Shown piece after piece: positions 7,461-16,203 of a stretch of DNA of 64,000 nt (position 1 is the stretch's first letter; each line of letters opens with the position of its first letter). The notes below the pieces were generated by a model that ran no database searches, was not told the DNA's origin, and saw nothing but the letters and a program-made list of their open reading frames with translations. Both the position numbers and the translations under genes were made by a program. Source of the DNA: Erythrobacter colymbi (GTDB lineage: Bacteria; Pseudomonadota; Alphaproteobacteria; Sphingomonadales; Sphingomonadaceae); NCBI RefSeq assembly GCF_002155685.1, contig NZ_MUYK01000005.1, positions 186,001 to 250,000 on the forward strand. The letters are read 5' to 3'.

Positions 7461-9470
7461 ATGAAGAAGGCTATCAAGGCCGGGGTATCGCTGATCGCGC
7501 TATCGCTGGCTGGCGCGGCATATGCGGCCGCTCCGCCGACCGCACCCAACACCTCGACTGTGACCCAGGCGGGCTCGGGCGAGACCGCCACCATCACGCA
7601 GGGCGGCACCGGCACCAACACCTCGGACGTGACCCAGAACGGCAGCGGCAACACCGCGATCGTCGATCAGGGCAGCACCGCGGGTAATGCCAACAGCTCG
7701 ACCATCCTCCAGACTGCGACAGCCAGCGAAAGCACCGCCAGCGCCAAGCAGCGCGGCGAAGGCAACCAGAGCAACATCCGTCAGGATGGCGACGAAAGCG
7801 AAGTGACGGTCGATCAGAACGGCACCGACAACACCTCGTCCGTCACCCAGAACGCGCTCGGCGCTGAAGCGACCGTGACCCAGACCGGCAATGCCAACAG
7901 CAGCACTGTCGGCCAGACCGGCGACGGTGCGCTGATCATGGTCAACCAGAGCAACAGCGAAGGCGCGATTGCCGGCAACCAGTCGACCGTCTCCCAGAGC
8001 GGCGACAACGCGTCGACCACTGTTGACCAGGACGGCCAGGGCAACATCTCGAACGTGACCCAGACCGGCGACGGTTCGCTGACCGACGTCTCGCAGACCG
8101 GGGTCAACAACAGCTCGCAGGTCACCCAAGGCGGGATCGGCGCGGATGCCTTCATCATCCAGACCGGCACCGGCAACCGTTCGACCCTGAACCAGACCGG
8201 GCTGGATTCGCGCACCGACGTGAACCAGGACGGCACCGGCAACGTGGCGACCGTGACCCAGTCGGGCCGCGCCTCGCGCACCAACATCACGCAGGACGGC
8301 ACCAGCAACAATGCCGGCGTTACCCAGAGCGGCCGCAACTCGCGGACCACCATCACCCAGGACGGCACAGGCAACCTCGCCGGCGTTACCCAGAGCGGGA
8401 TCGGATCGGTCAACACCATCGATCAGGACGGCACCGGTAACACCTCGAGCCTCACCCAGTCCGGCCTCAACGCCGTGGCGGTGGTCACGCAGAACGGCAC
8501 GGGCAACGTTTCGAGCGCGAGCGAGACCGGTGCGGAATCGGATCTCGCCGTGACCCAGCTCGGCACCACCAACAGCTCGACCATCACCCAGAACGGGTTC
8601 GGCTCGGAAGTCGATGTCTTCCAGAACGGCACGAGTAACCAGTCGCTTGTCACTGGCACCGGTGTCGGCTCGACCGTCGACGTCCAGCAGACCGGCAACC
8701 GCAACAACAGCACGGTCGGCCAGACCGGCGCGCTGCTTGAAGGCCTCACCAATGCCACCGTGGTGCAGAACGGCGACGACAACGTCTCGACCGTCTCGCA
8801 GCTGGCGGGCGTCGCTGATGTGAACGTCAACCAGTCGGGCACCGCCAACTTCTCGGATGTGCGCGGCGTGGCCAATGCCTCGGATGCGACGATCAACCAG
8901 ACCGGCACCGGCAACCGTTCGGAGCTCGACCAGAACTCCGCGCGCCTCGGCACGCTGGCGATCAACATCCCGGCGGTGGAGAACCAGAGCGCGCTGATCA
9001 CCCAGAACGGCGACAGCAACACCTCGCGGGTCGACCAGTACGGCATCAACCAGGTCGTCGAAGTGACCCAGATCGGCGAGGGCAACGTCAACGGCGCGCC
9101 CGCGGGTGCCGTCGGGATCACCCAGGTCGGCCGCAACCAGACGGCGCGGCTGCGTCAGGAAGGTGACGGCAACAGCTCGGTCATCAACCAGGGCACCTCG
9201 GGCAATTTCGGCATCGTCACGGTGTCGGCGAGCAACGGCAACACCGCGCTGGTCAACCAGACCGGTGACGAGGGCCGCTCGAGCGTCACCCAGAACGGCA
9301 GCAACAACCTCGCCGAGCTGGATCAGGACGGGCTGCTGAACGAGTCCACCATTCTCCAGACCGGCACCGGCAACACCGCCGGGGTCACGCAGGGTGACGT
9401 CGGCAACATCGCCAATGTCAGCCAGACCGGCACCGGCCACAGCGCGGCGGTCTTCCAGAACCAGCCGTAA
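7461..9470 (+). CDS. giant curlin-repeat amyloid subunit (CsgA-like, 669 aa)
   Basis: Secreted fibre subunit. After a signal peptide (MKKAIKAGVSLIALSLAGAAYA) almost the whole protein is made of units of about 11 residues of the form S-x-V-x-Q-x-G-x-x-N, the curlin beta-strand pattern; reading by eye I count about 55 units, that is some 27 two-strand curlin repeats, against five in E. coli CsgA. The most regular part is about residues 250-345, where units with QDG and QSG alternate. No Cys or Trp is seen and Lys is rare, while Asp, Asn, Gln, Thr and Gly dominate. It is the first of four curlin genes in a row and is expected to pass the CsgG pore. Confidence 0.9.
   Translation: MKKAIKAGVSLIALSLAGAAYAAAPPTAPNTSTVTQAGSGETATITQGGTGTNTSDVTQNGSGNTAIVDQGSTAGNANSSTILQTATASESTASAKQRGEGNQSNIRQDGDESEVTVDQNGTDNTSSVTQNALGAEATVTQTGNANSSTVGQTGDGALIMVNQSNSEGAIAGNQSTVSQSGDNASTTVDQDGQGNISNVTQTGDGSLTDVSQTGVNNSSQVTQGGIGADAFIIQTGTGNRSTLNQTGLDSRTDVNQDGTGNVATVTQSGRASRTNITQDGTSNNAGVTQSGRNSRTTITQDGTGNLAGVTQSGIGSVNTIDQDGTGNTSSLTQSGLNAVAVVTQNGTGNVSSASETGAESDLAVTQLGTTNSSTITQNGFGSEVDVFQNGTSNQSLVTGTGVGSTVDVQQTGNRNNSTVGQTGALLEGLTNATVVQNGDDNVSTVSQLAGVADVNVNQSGTANFSDVRGVANASDATINQTGTGNRSELDQNSARLGTLAINIPAVENQSALITQNGDSNTSRVDQYGINQVVEVTQIGEGNVNGAPAGAVGITQVGRNQTARLRQEGDGNSSVINQGTSGNFGIVTVSASNGNTALVNQTGDEGRSSVTQNGSNNLAELDQDGLLNESTILQTGTGNTAGVTQGDVGNIANVSQTGTGHSAAVFQNQP
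8210..8480 (+). repeat. in-phase tandem repeat core of the first curlin gene (33/66-bp period)
   Basis: Within the first curlin gene the coding repeats are here strictly 33 bases long, and neighbouring units alternate between CAGGACGG (QDG) and CAGAGCGG or CAGTCCGG (QSG), giving a 66-base higher-order period. Outside this core the units are less regular. This fits tandem duplication of a two-strand unit; copy number may vary between strains. Confidence 0.7.
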
Positions 9471-9497
9471 GCGACACCCGAACAAGGAAAAAACACC

Positions 9498-11132
9498 ATG
9501 AAAAAGACAATCGCAATCGGAGCGTCGCTGATGGCTCTGGCCATCGCTTCGCCCGGATCCGCCCAGAGCGTCTCGACGCTCGACCAGACCGGTAACGGCA
9601 ATGGCGCGGTGGTAAGCCAGAGCGGCAACAACACCTCCGACATCGACCAGAACGGCAACAATAACCGGGCGAGCGCCAATCAGACCGGCAACACCAACAG
9701 CTCGGTGATCGATCAGCGCACGCTCGGTGGCGGGGCCTTCGTGACCCAGAACGGTCAGGGCAACCAGTCGACCATCATCCAGGCCGACACCGCGACCCAG
9801 AACACGATCGGTCTTCCCGAAGACCCGGAATCGACCGTGATCCAGCGGGGCAACCGCAACCAATCGATGGTCAACCAGAACTCGGCGCCGTCGAGCTACA
9901 ACCTGGTGGCCAACGTCTCGCAGAGCGGAAACGACAACGTCTCGAACATCGATCAGGACGCGTCCGGCCCCGGCTTCACCGGCGCGATCCGCACGGTTCT
10001 GACCCAGACCGGGCAGTCGGTCTCGAATGTCGTGCAGACGGCGATGACCCACAACTCGCGCAATCTGCTGGCGACCATCACGCAGAGCGAGTCGGTGTCG
10101 AGCGTCAACCAGCTGGCGACCGGGCAGAATTCCAATCTGCTGCAGGTCATGCTGAGCCAGTCGCGCAACTCGAACTCGATCATCAACCAGACCGCGACCG
10201 GCGAGCGTTCGGGTGATCTCATGGCCGACGTGCGCCAGACCAACGGCGCGAGCTCGACGATCAACCAGACCGCCAACGGCGTCGGGTCGGTCAATCAGGA
10301 CGCGATCGTCCGGCAGAACGGGGTCAACGCCTCGTTCATCACCCAGACGTTCGACAATGCGGGAAGCAACACCTTCCTCGCCCGGCTCAACCAGGGCGGG
10401 AACGGCAACTTCTCGAACATCGTCCAGCGCGACGACGGTGCCGGCTCGGCGCTCGATCCCGACACCGGGCTGACCGCCGACGTCAACCAGACCGGGAACG
10501 ACAACTCCTCGACCCTGACCCAGATCAACCGCGGTGCCTTTGCCGATATCGACCAGACCGGCAATTCGAACATCTCGAATGCGCTGCAGAGCGGGGTCGG
10601 AAACCGTCTGGTGCTGCTCCAGTCGGGCAACGCGAATACCTCGGGCATCACCCAGACCGGCACCGACAACCGGGCCGACGTGCTGCAGGCGGCGCGCGCG
10701 GGCGGTGCTTCCTCGAGCATCAACCAGAACGGCCGGGGCGATCTTGCCTATGTCGACCAGCTGGTGGGCTCCGACGGATCGACCTCGTTCATCACCCAGA
10801 CGGGTGCGGGCGGGCCGGTGTCGGCCAATACCGCGGACGTGACGCAAAGCGGCCGCAACAACGGCTCGCAGGTCAACCAGGGCGGCTATGACAACGGTGC
10901 CCTCGTCAACCAGAGCGGCAGCGGCAACAGCAGCACGATCAACCAGACCGGCACGGTCGACGGGCTCGGGAACACCGCCAGCCTGACCCAGTCGGGGAAC
11001 GACAACGTTTCGTCGATCCTCCAGAACGGGTCGCTGAACGCGGCAACCGTGACCCAGTCGAGCAACAGCAACCTGTCGACGGTCTCGCAGACCGGCACCG
11101 GCGGCACGGTCACCGTGACGCAGGGCTTCTGA
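9498..11132 (+). CDS. long curlin-repeat amyloid subunit (CsgA-like, 544 aa)
   Basis: Second curlin protein, with signal peptide MKKTIAIGASLMALAIASPGSAQ. The mature chain is again built of Q-x-G-x-x-N strand units (for example STLDQTGNGN, VVSQSGNNTSDIDQNG), but the middle third (about residues 130-330) is degenerate, with spacers and units lacking the Gly-Asn turn, before regular units return at the C-terminus, which ends VTVTQGF. Start codon is 27 bases after the previous stop with AAGGAAAAA upstream. Likely a minor or structural variant subunit of the same fibre; the sequence alone does not say which paralog dominates. Confidence 0.88.
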   Translation: MKKTIAIGASLMALAIASPGSAQSVSTLDQTGNGNGAVVSQSGNNTSDIDQNGNNNRASANQTGNTNSSVIDQRTLGGGAFVTQNGQGNQSTIIQADTATQNTIGLPEDPESTVIQRGNRNQSMVNQNSAPSSYNLVANVSQSGNDNVSNIDQDASGPGFTGAIRTVLTQTGQSVSNVVQTAMTHNSRNLLATITQSESVSSVNQLATGQNSNLLQVMLSQSRNSNSIINQTATGERSGDLMADVRQTNGASSTINQTANGVGSVNQDAIVRQNGVNASFITQTFDNAGSNTFLARLNQGGNGNFSNIVQRDDGAGSALDPDTGLTADVNQTGNDNSSTLTQINRGAFADIDQTGNSNISNALQSGVGNRLVLLQSGNANTSGITQTGTDNRADVLQAARAGGASSSINQNGRGDLAYVDQLVGSDGSTSFITQTGAGGPVSANTADVTQSGRNNGSQVNQGGYDNGALVNQSGSGNSSTINQTGTVDGLGNTASLTQSGNDNVSSILQNGSLNAATVTQSSNSNLSTVSQTGTGGTVTVTQGF

Positions 11133-11178
11133 TCCTCACGCCATTTCGCAAGAAACCGATTTCACGAAGGAATTCGAG

Positions 11179-12561
11179 ATGAAGAACACCATCCTTGCCG
11201 GCGCCTCGCTGCTGGCTTTCGCGATTGCCGCACCTGCCTTTGCGCAGGACAACCAGACCACCATCACCCAGACCGGTGTGAGCCAGGACGCCACGGCGAC
11301 CCAGACGGGCACCAATGCCCAGGCCACCATCAACCAGAGCAACAACAACAACACCGCCACGGTCAACCAGGCCGGTGACGGCAACGTGACCGGGATCACC
11401 CAGACCGGCGTCAACGGCATCGCCGACGTCACCCAGGATGGCGAGGACAACCTCTCGACCATCGGCCAGGGCGGCACGGGCAACGATGCCACCACCGATC
11501 AGGACGGCACCGACAACATCTCGACGGTCAACCAGACCGGCACCGACGGGATCGCCAACGTCACCCAGTCGGGCCTGCAGAACGATTCGACCGTCACCCA
11601 GTCGGGCATCAACAACGTCGCGACCGTCAACCAGACCGCCGCCGCCGACAACTTCGGCGACCGCAACCGTCTGTCCGACGGCACCGATGGCGTGGGCGGC
11701 GATCTCGTCCGCGGCAACTTCTCGAACATCGAGCAGAGCGGGAGCGACACCACCGCCGACGTGACCCAGAACGGCGAACTGAACCGTTCGGAGATCATCC
11801 AGACCGGCGGCGATGCCGAAGCGGAAGTCTCGCAGACCGGCATCTACAACAACTCGCAGATCGACCAGACTGCGGGTGCCAGCGCCAACGTGACGCAGGG
11901 CGGGGCCTATGGCGACAACAACTCGATCATCAGCCAGACCGCCAACGGTGCCTCGGCAACCGTGACGCAGTCGGCCGACAGCACCGCGCCGACCTACTTC
12001 CCGACCAACGCCTCGCTGATCGTGCAGAACGGCGATGCGGGCGCGGTTGTCTCGCAGACCGGCCAGCAGAACGATTCGAACATTCTGCAGACCGCCACCG
12101 CGACCGGCTCGTCGGCCAGCGTCACCCAGACCAACCTGCTGGGCAGCCTGGCGGCCGATACCAACGCCTCCACGATCTCGCAGTCGGCCTCCGACAGCCT
12201 GATCGCGGTGGTGCAGAACGGTGCCGGCAACACCTCGGGTGTGCTCCAGGCCGGATCGTCCAACAGCGTGTACGTCGACCAGATCGGCGACCTCAACCAG
12301 TCGGCCGTGACCCAGAGCGCCGGCAGCAGCGGCAACACCGCCGATGTCAACCAGAGCGGGACCGACGGTTTCTCGAACATCCTGCAGGGCGGGACGAGCA
12401 ACACCGCCACGCTCAACCAGGGCGGGCTGGGGAACGATTCGTTCATCACCCAGGCCGGCAGCGGCAACAACGCCACGGTCACGCAGACCAGCAACGGCAA
12501 CCTGTCCAGCGTGAACCAGAACGGGATCGGCAACACCGCTTCCGTCACGCAGGGCATGTAA
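11179..12561 (+). CDS. curlin-repeat amyloid subunit (CsgA-like, 460 aa)
   Basis: Third curlin protein. Signal peptide MKNTILAGASLLAFAIAAPAFAQ, then repeated units such as TTITQTGVSQ and TVNQAGDGN. A non-repeat insert lies at about residues 155-180 (around NFGDRNRLSDGTDGVGGD), and another break near TAPTYFPTNAS. It ends SVTQGM, close to the end of the second curlin (VTQGF). AAGGAATTCGAG precedes the ATG. A strong GC-rich hairpin follows it and separates it from the fourth curlin gene. Confidence 0.88.
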   Translation: MKNTILAGASLLAFAIAAPAFAQDNQTTITQTGVSQDATATQTGTNAQATINQSNNNNTATVNQAGDGNVTGITQTGVNGIADVTQDGEDNLSTIGQGGTGNDATTDQDGTDNISTVNQTGTDGIANVTQSGLQNDSTVTQSGINNVATVNQTAAADNFGDRNRLSDGTDGVGGDLVRGNFSNIEQSGSDTTADVTQNGELNRSEIIQTGGDAEAEVSQTGIYNNSQIDQTAGASANVTQGGAYGDNNSIISQTANGASATVTQSADSTAPTYFPTNASLIVQNGDAGAVVSQTGQQNDSNILQTATATGSSASVTQTNLLGSLAADTNASTISQSASDSLIAVVQNGAGNTSGVLQAGSSNSVYVDQIGDLNQSAVTQSAGSSGNTADVNQSGTDGFSNILQGGTSNTATLNQGGLGNDSFITQAGSGNNATVTQTSNGNLSSVNQNGIGNTASVTQGM

Positions 12562-12570
12562 GCCAGTGCA

Positions 12571-12611
12571 GCCCCGGGCGAGCGCGACGCTCTCGCCCGG
12601 GGCGCGCTTTT
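12571..12611 (+). terminator. strong hairpin between third and fourth curlin genes
   Basis: Perfect 12-bp stem GCCCCGGGCGAG (12571-12582) with CTCGCCCGGGGC (12592-12603), followed by GCGC and four T. It could terminate part of the transcripts or protect the 3' end of the upstream curlin mRNA, which would lower expression of the genes downstream. Confidence 0.6.
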
Positions 12612-12628
12612 GACGTAAGGACAGGCGG

Positions 12629-13288
12629 ATGACCGCAACCGGCTCTCTCGATCTGATCCGCACCGCAGCGGCGGCGGGCCTCGTGCTCGCCGCTTCCGCT
12701 TTTGCCGCACCCGCGCTCGCACAGCAGAGCGCGCCGGAACGCGGCGTCTTCGTCACCCAGATCGGCGATGGCAGCCGCGCCGAGGTGACGCAGCAGAATG
12801 CCGACGGCCTCGCCCGCGTGGTGCAGGACGGCAACGACAACCGCGTGACCCTCAACCAGAAGGGCACCGCCCCGCACCGCGCGCAGATCGTGCAGGACGG
12901 GGACAACAATCTCGCGCGCGCAGAGCAGGACGGCGACGGCCAGACCGAGCTTGCCATCGGGCAGGACGGCAGCGGCAATTCGGCGTTGGTGTTCCAGCGC
13001 GACACCGCGGCGAGCAACCAGAGCCTCGCGGCGATCCTCCAGCGCGGCAACGACAACAGCGTTGTCCTCGTGCAGGACGGCAGCGACAATCAGGCGAGCC
13101 TCACCCAGCTGGGCAACGGCAACGCCATGACCGCCACCCAGCTCGACAGCGGCAACCGCCTGCTGTGGACCCAGAACGGCGATGGTCTCGCCGATCTCCA
13201 GATCACCCAGTCGGGCGGGGCCAATCTCCAGATCACCCAGAGCAACACCGGCGCGCAGTTCGCGCCCCCGCCGGGCTCGGGCGGATAG
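12629..13288 (+). CDS. short curlin-repeat protein, possible CsgB-like nucleator
   Basis: 219-aa secreted curlin protein. Signal peptide through APALAQQ, then about a dozen to fifteen strand units, for example VTQIGDGSRAEVTQQN and VVQDGNDNRVTLNQ. It differs from the three long paralogs in its size, in having more Arg, Lys and Leu, one Trp (LLWTQNGDG), and a proline-rich tail (FAPPPGSGG). E. coli CsgB is also short and more basic than CsgA, and lower expression behind the upstream hairpin would suit a nucleator, but this role is an inference. The next gene starts 14 bases after its stop. Confidence 0.75.
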   Translation: MTATGSLDLIRTAAAAGLVLAASAFAAPALAQQSAPERGVFVTQIGDGSRAEVTQQNADGLARVVQDGNDNRVTLNQKGTAPHRAQIVQDGDNNLARAEQDGDGQTELAIGQDGSGNSALVFQRDTAASNQSLAAILQRGNDNSVVLVQDGSDNQASLTQLGNGNAMTATQLDSGNRLLWTQNGDGLADLQITQSGGANLQITQSNTGAQFAPPPGSGG

Positions 13289-13301
13289 GACGCGCGCGGC
13301 G

Positions 13302-14063
13302 GTGCGGCTGTCCCTTCGCCTTGCGATGCCGGCGGTGGCGGGCCTTCTGGCGAGCGCCGCAGCCGCGCAGGACAGCGCCGAGCCCGCACCGCCCTCCAGC
13401 CGGATCGAGGCGAGCCAGATCGAACTGCCTGCCGCCGCGCCGCGCACCGGCCGCGCCTATCTCGACGAGACCGGCCGCCCCGCCCTGCCAGCCGCACCGC
13501 GCGGCAGCCTGACGGGCACCGCCTCCGACCAGATCTCGCTCGCCGCCGATCCCGCCGCGCCGACCGCGCAGATCTCGACCCATGCGCAGGGTGGCTCCGC
13601 GGTGGCGCAGCTTTCGAAGGCCGATCTCGATGCGACCCTCGCCCAGCTGTCCCCCGCCGAACGCCGCGTGCTGCTCCAGGCGATCGAGGGCACCGACATC
13701 TGCGACAACCCGCCGCGCGTCGCCGCGATCCTCGCCCTGTGCCAGACCCGGATCGAGACCCGCGCGCAGGAATTCGCCGCCCTGCCCGAACGCGTGCTGA
13801 GCGCCGAGGACAGCCTGCTGCGCGGCGATCTCGAAGCCACCACCCTGCCCAACATCACGCAGGTGATCGAGCGGCTGGCGCGCGGCGGTGCATCGAGCGG
13901 CGATCTCAGCAATCAGGCGATCGCCGCGATCGCGCTCGGCACCGCGCCTGCGACCACCGAAAAGCCCGAGGACAAGGACGGGACAGGCAAGCCCAACATG
14001 AGCGAGGAAGCCCAGTCGCTGATCAACGCGCTGATCACCAACCTCACGGGCAACGGGCCATGA
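13302..14063 (+). CDS. unrecognised secreted protein in the curli operon
   Basis: 253-aa protein I do not recognise. GTG start at 13302 gives a typical signal peptide (MRLSLRLAMPAVAGLLASAA, cleavage near AQD) and has AGGA 11 bases upstream; an ATG at 13326 would cut the signal short. The mature part begins with a Pro/Ala-rich linker (to about residue 105), then a helical domain with SKADLDATLAQLSPAERRVL, EGTDICDNPPRVAAILALC (two Cys, possible disulfide) and a C-terminal segment MSEEAQSLINALITNLTG. It lies between the short curlin and csgH and overlaps csgH by four bases, so it is very probably a periplasmic or surface part of curli assembly. It does not resemble CsgE. Confidence 0.7.
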   Translation: MRLSLRLAMPAVAGLLASAAAAQDSAEPAPPSSRIEASQIELPAAAPRTGRAYLDETGRPALPAAPRGSLTGTASDQISLAADPAAPTAQISTHAQGGSAVAQLSKADLDATLAQLSPAERRVLLQAIEGTDICDNPPRVAAILALCQTRIETRAQEFAALPERVLSAEDSLLRGDLEATTLPNITQVIERLARGGASSGDLSNQAIAAIALGTAPATTEKPEDKDGTGKPNMSEEAQSLINALITNLTGNGP

Positions 14064-14443
14064 CGCTCGCCTTTCCTCTGGCAGGGATGCTCGCGCTGCT
14101 GGCGCCCTCGCCCTCGCCCGCTGCCGCAGCCGCCGTTCCGGAGACCCCCGCCATGACCGAAGCCCCGCACGCCCTCACCCTCGATGTCGAGGCCCGCGAC
14201 GGGATGCTCGAAGTGCGCCTAACCGGCCTGTCGCCGCGCGCGCAGGCGGTGAGCTACGATCTCGAGGTGACGGGCCGCTCGACCTCGAAGCACAAGGGGC
14301 GCACCACGCTGGCCGCAGGCACGCAGGCGGTGCTCTCGACCATGCGCACGGCGGCAGGCGAGGACTGGTGCGTGAAGCTGGTGGCCGAGGAAGAGGGCCG
14401 CGCGCCCTATGCGATCACCCGCGGCACCTGCGCCGCCAGCTAG
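14060..14443 (+). CDS. csgH: curli assembly chaperone / amyloid inhibitor CsgH
   Basis: 127-aa periplasmic protein: signal peptide MTLAFPLAGMLALLAPSPSP, then an immunoglobulin-like beta fold with ALTLDVEARDGMLEVRLTGL, VSYDLEVTGRSTSKHKGRTT and GTQAVLSTMR. This matches CsgH, the alphaproteobacterial counterpart of CsgC that stops curlin from polymerising inside the periplasm. Two Cys (DWCVKL and RGTCAAS) may form a disulfide near the C-terminus. ATGA overlap with the previous gene indicates translational coupling. A shorter start at the internal MTEAP would lose the signal. Confidence 0.8.
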   Translation: MTLAFPLAGMLALLAPSPSPAAAAAVPETPAMTEAPHALTLDVEARDGMLEVRLTGLSPRAQAVSYDLEVTGRSTSKHKGRTTLAAGTQAVLSTMRTAAGEDWCVKLVAEEEGRAPYAITRGTCAAS

Positions 14444-14452
14444 GTGCCTGGC

Positions 14453-15988
14453 CTAGCGCCGCGCCTGCGGGATGACGGCGGCACCGGCCCCGCGCTCGGG
14501 CACGCTGATCTGGTCCATGTGAACCTTGCGCCCGGCCTTGGGGCGGGTGTCGGTGTTGCCGATGTTGAACTCGTCATAGACCGGATCGTAGCTGATCGGC
14601 ACGCCCCGCGCCTGCAACTCGGCGAGCGAGAGCCAGGCATTGCCGGCTTCCGAATTGCGGATGCGGTCGAGCTCGGCCGGGGCGATCCGGTCGGCCAGCA
14701 CTTCGGCGACCGAGCCGAGCCGCACGGTGAGCCCTGCGGGGCTCTGCCGGAATTCGACCGTGCCGGCGGTCTTGCCGCCGATCCGGGTGAGCAGCTGGGC
14801 CTTGAAGTCGGGCGCGGCGACGGCGGTGGGTGCCGAGGCTGCGGGCGGCGCGGTGAGCGCGGGCGCGGGCTTGGGCACCACCACGGCGGCGGCCGTCGGC
14901 GGCGCGGGGGTCGAAGCGGGCGCGGTAACGGGCGCGCGAGCGCCGGGTGCGGCAGCGGCGGCGGCAGGCTTGGCGGCAAGCGGCGCGGGCTTCGCCGCCA
15001 CCGGCGCGCTCGGAGCGGGGGTCGCAGCCGGAGCCGCAGCCGTCGGGGCGGAGCGCGCGGCGGCGATGCGGGCGGGCGTCAGCTGCTCGATCGCACCGCG
15101 ACCGGCTGACGGAGGCGCGCTCAGGGCAGGCGCGACACGCGCGGCGACGGGCGTTGCCGCCGCAGCAGCAACCGGCGCGGGCGCGGCAATCGGGCTGGAA
15201 GGCGCGGGCGGCGTGACGGTCTCGGCCAGCGGAGCGGCCATCCCGGCAGGGGCGCGCAGGGCCGCCTTCTCTTCGGGCACGAAAGCCGCAAGCGCGGCAT
15301 CGTCGGCAGCGCCAGACGGCGCGGATGCCAGGGCCGATGGCGCATCACCCGCCAGCGGCGCGGGCGCAGGTCCAGCGGCGGGCGTTGCGAGCGGAGCGGC
15401 GGTGTCCTGCGGCAGCGATGCCGGCGCGGCCATCTCCGGCGCGCGTCCGGCAGGCGAAGCGAGCGGGGTCGAGAGCTGCGGCACATAAGCGGTGGCAGGC
15501 GGCACCGGGGCCGCGACGGGAAGCGTCGGCGCTTCCAACGGCGCCGCAAGCGCGGGCGCGGCAAGGGTCTGTTCGGGCAGGACGCCGCGAGCCGACCGCG
15601 CAGTCAGCACCCGCGGCTTCGGCGCGCTCACGGCACGGGCAGGCCCGGTTCCGAGATCGACAATGGGGGCATAGCGCACACCCGAAAGAACCTGCTCGGT
15701 CGGCGAAAGGCGCGCCGCACCGCTCGCGCTCAGCCGCGTCTTGACCAGCCCTTGACCGGGCTTAGCGGCAGGTTCGGGCGGCTCCGACCGGCCTTCGCCC
15801 GCATCCAGATCCCCCGCTCCGACCGAAAATCCCGGCAGAACCAGCGCCGCGGCGACCAGCACCGAGCCCGGCAGCACCCGCCCCAGCCCGCCGCGCGCGG
15901 ACGGCTCCGAGGGCGCGAGATCGCGCGCCCTGCCGCGCATGATGCGGCTGAGCAGCTCTTCGTTGGAAAGGTGCGGAACCTGCGTCAC
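14453..15988 (-). CDS. Pro/Ala-rich membrane-anchored protein of unknown function
   Basis: About 511 aa. The N-terminus (TQVPHLSNEELLSRIMRGRA) is cytoplasmic in style, one membrane segment follows (VLVAAALVLPGFSVGAG), then some 300 residues of Pro/Ala-rich low complexity, and a compact C-terminal domain of about 100 residues (TVEFRQSPAGLTVRLGSVAE, WLSLAELQARGVPISYDPVY, EFNIGNTDTRP). This is the layout of a periplasm-spanning anchor. No ATG start fits: GTG at 15988 or TTG at 16000 are the options, with GGGGGC before the GTG. It is convergent with csgH, nine bases apart, so a link to curli is possible but unproven. Confidence 0.6.
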   Translation of the reverse strand: MTQVPHLSNEELLSRIMRGRARDLAPSEPSARGGLGRVLPGSVLVAAALVLPGFSVGAGDLDAGEGRSEPPEPAAKPGQGLVKTRLSASGAARLSPTEQVLSGVRYAPIVDLGTGPARAVSAPKPRVLTARSARGVLPEQTLAAPALAAPLEAPTLPVAAPVPPATAYVPQLSTPLASPAGRAPEMAAPASLPQDTAAPLATPAAGPAPAPLAGDAPSALASAPSGAADDAALAAFVPEEKAALRAPAGMAAPLAETVTPPAPSSPIAAPAPVAAAAATPVAARVAPALSAPPSAGRGAIEQLTPARIAAARSAPTAAAPAATPAPSAPVAAKPAPLAAKPAAAAAAPGARAPVTAPASTPAPPTAAAVVVPKPAPALTAPPAASAPTAVAAPDFKAQLLTRIGGKTAGTVEFRQSPAGLTVRLGSVAEVLADRIAPAELDRIRNSEAGNAWLSLAELQARGVPISYDPVYDEFNIGNTDTRPKAGRKVHMDQISVPERGAGAAVIPQARR

Positions 15989-16203
15989 ATGTGCCCCCAA
16001 GCACCCTGTTATCCAACGGGGGGCCGATTCGGAAAAGCAAAAATGCGTTAACGATTGTCATACCCCTGACAAATAACGGCAATCCTCCGAAAGACCGGCA
16101 GCCCGACCGGCCCCGATGCCCCCTCCCCGCATTTGCTCTTTCCCCGAATCGCGCCCGCGACTATCCGGGCCGGCTCGCCTGACCGCGGGCACGAACCGAC
16201 GAC

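Noticed and set aside
7500..10847. Very long minus-strand open frame (1115 codons) antisense to the curlin genes
   Set aside because: It is the mirror of the repetitive, GC-rich curlin codons; the translation is a meaningless repeat rich in Arg, Val, Gly and Asp, and the plus-strand frames have signal peptides and curlin motifs. The same holds for 11110-13089.
7560..13240. Regular 33-base spacing suggested a CRISPR array
   Set aside because: The repeats are in-frame codons for curlin strands, vary in sequence, have no unique spacers, and no cas gene is near.
14444..15564. Long plus-strand frames opposite the Pro/Ala-rich protein
   Set aside because: They reflect the GCx/CCx codon richness of the minus-strand gene; no signal peptide, motif or ribosome binding site supports them.
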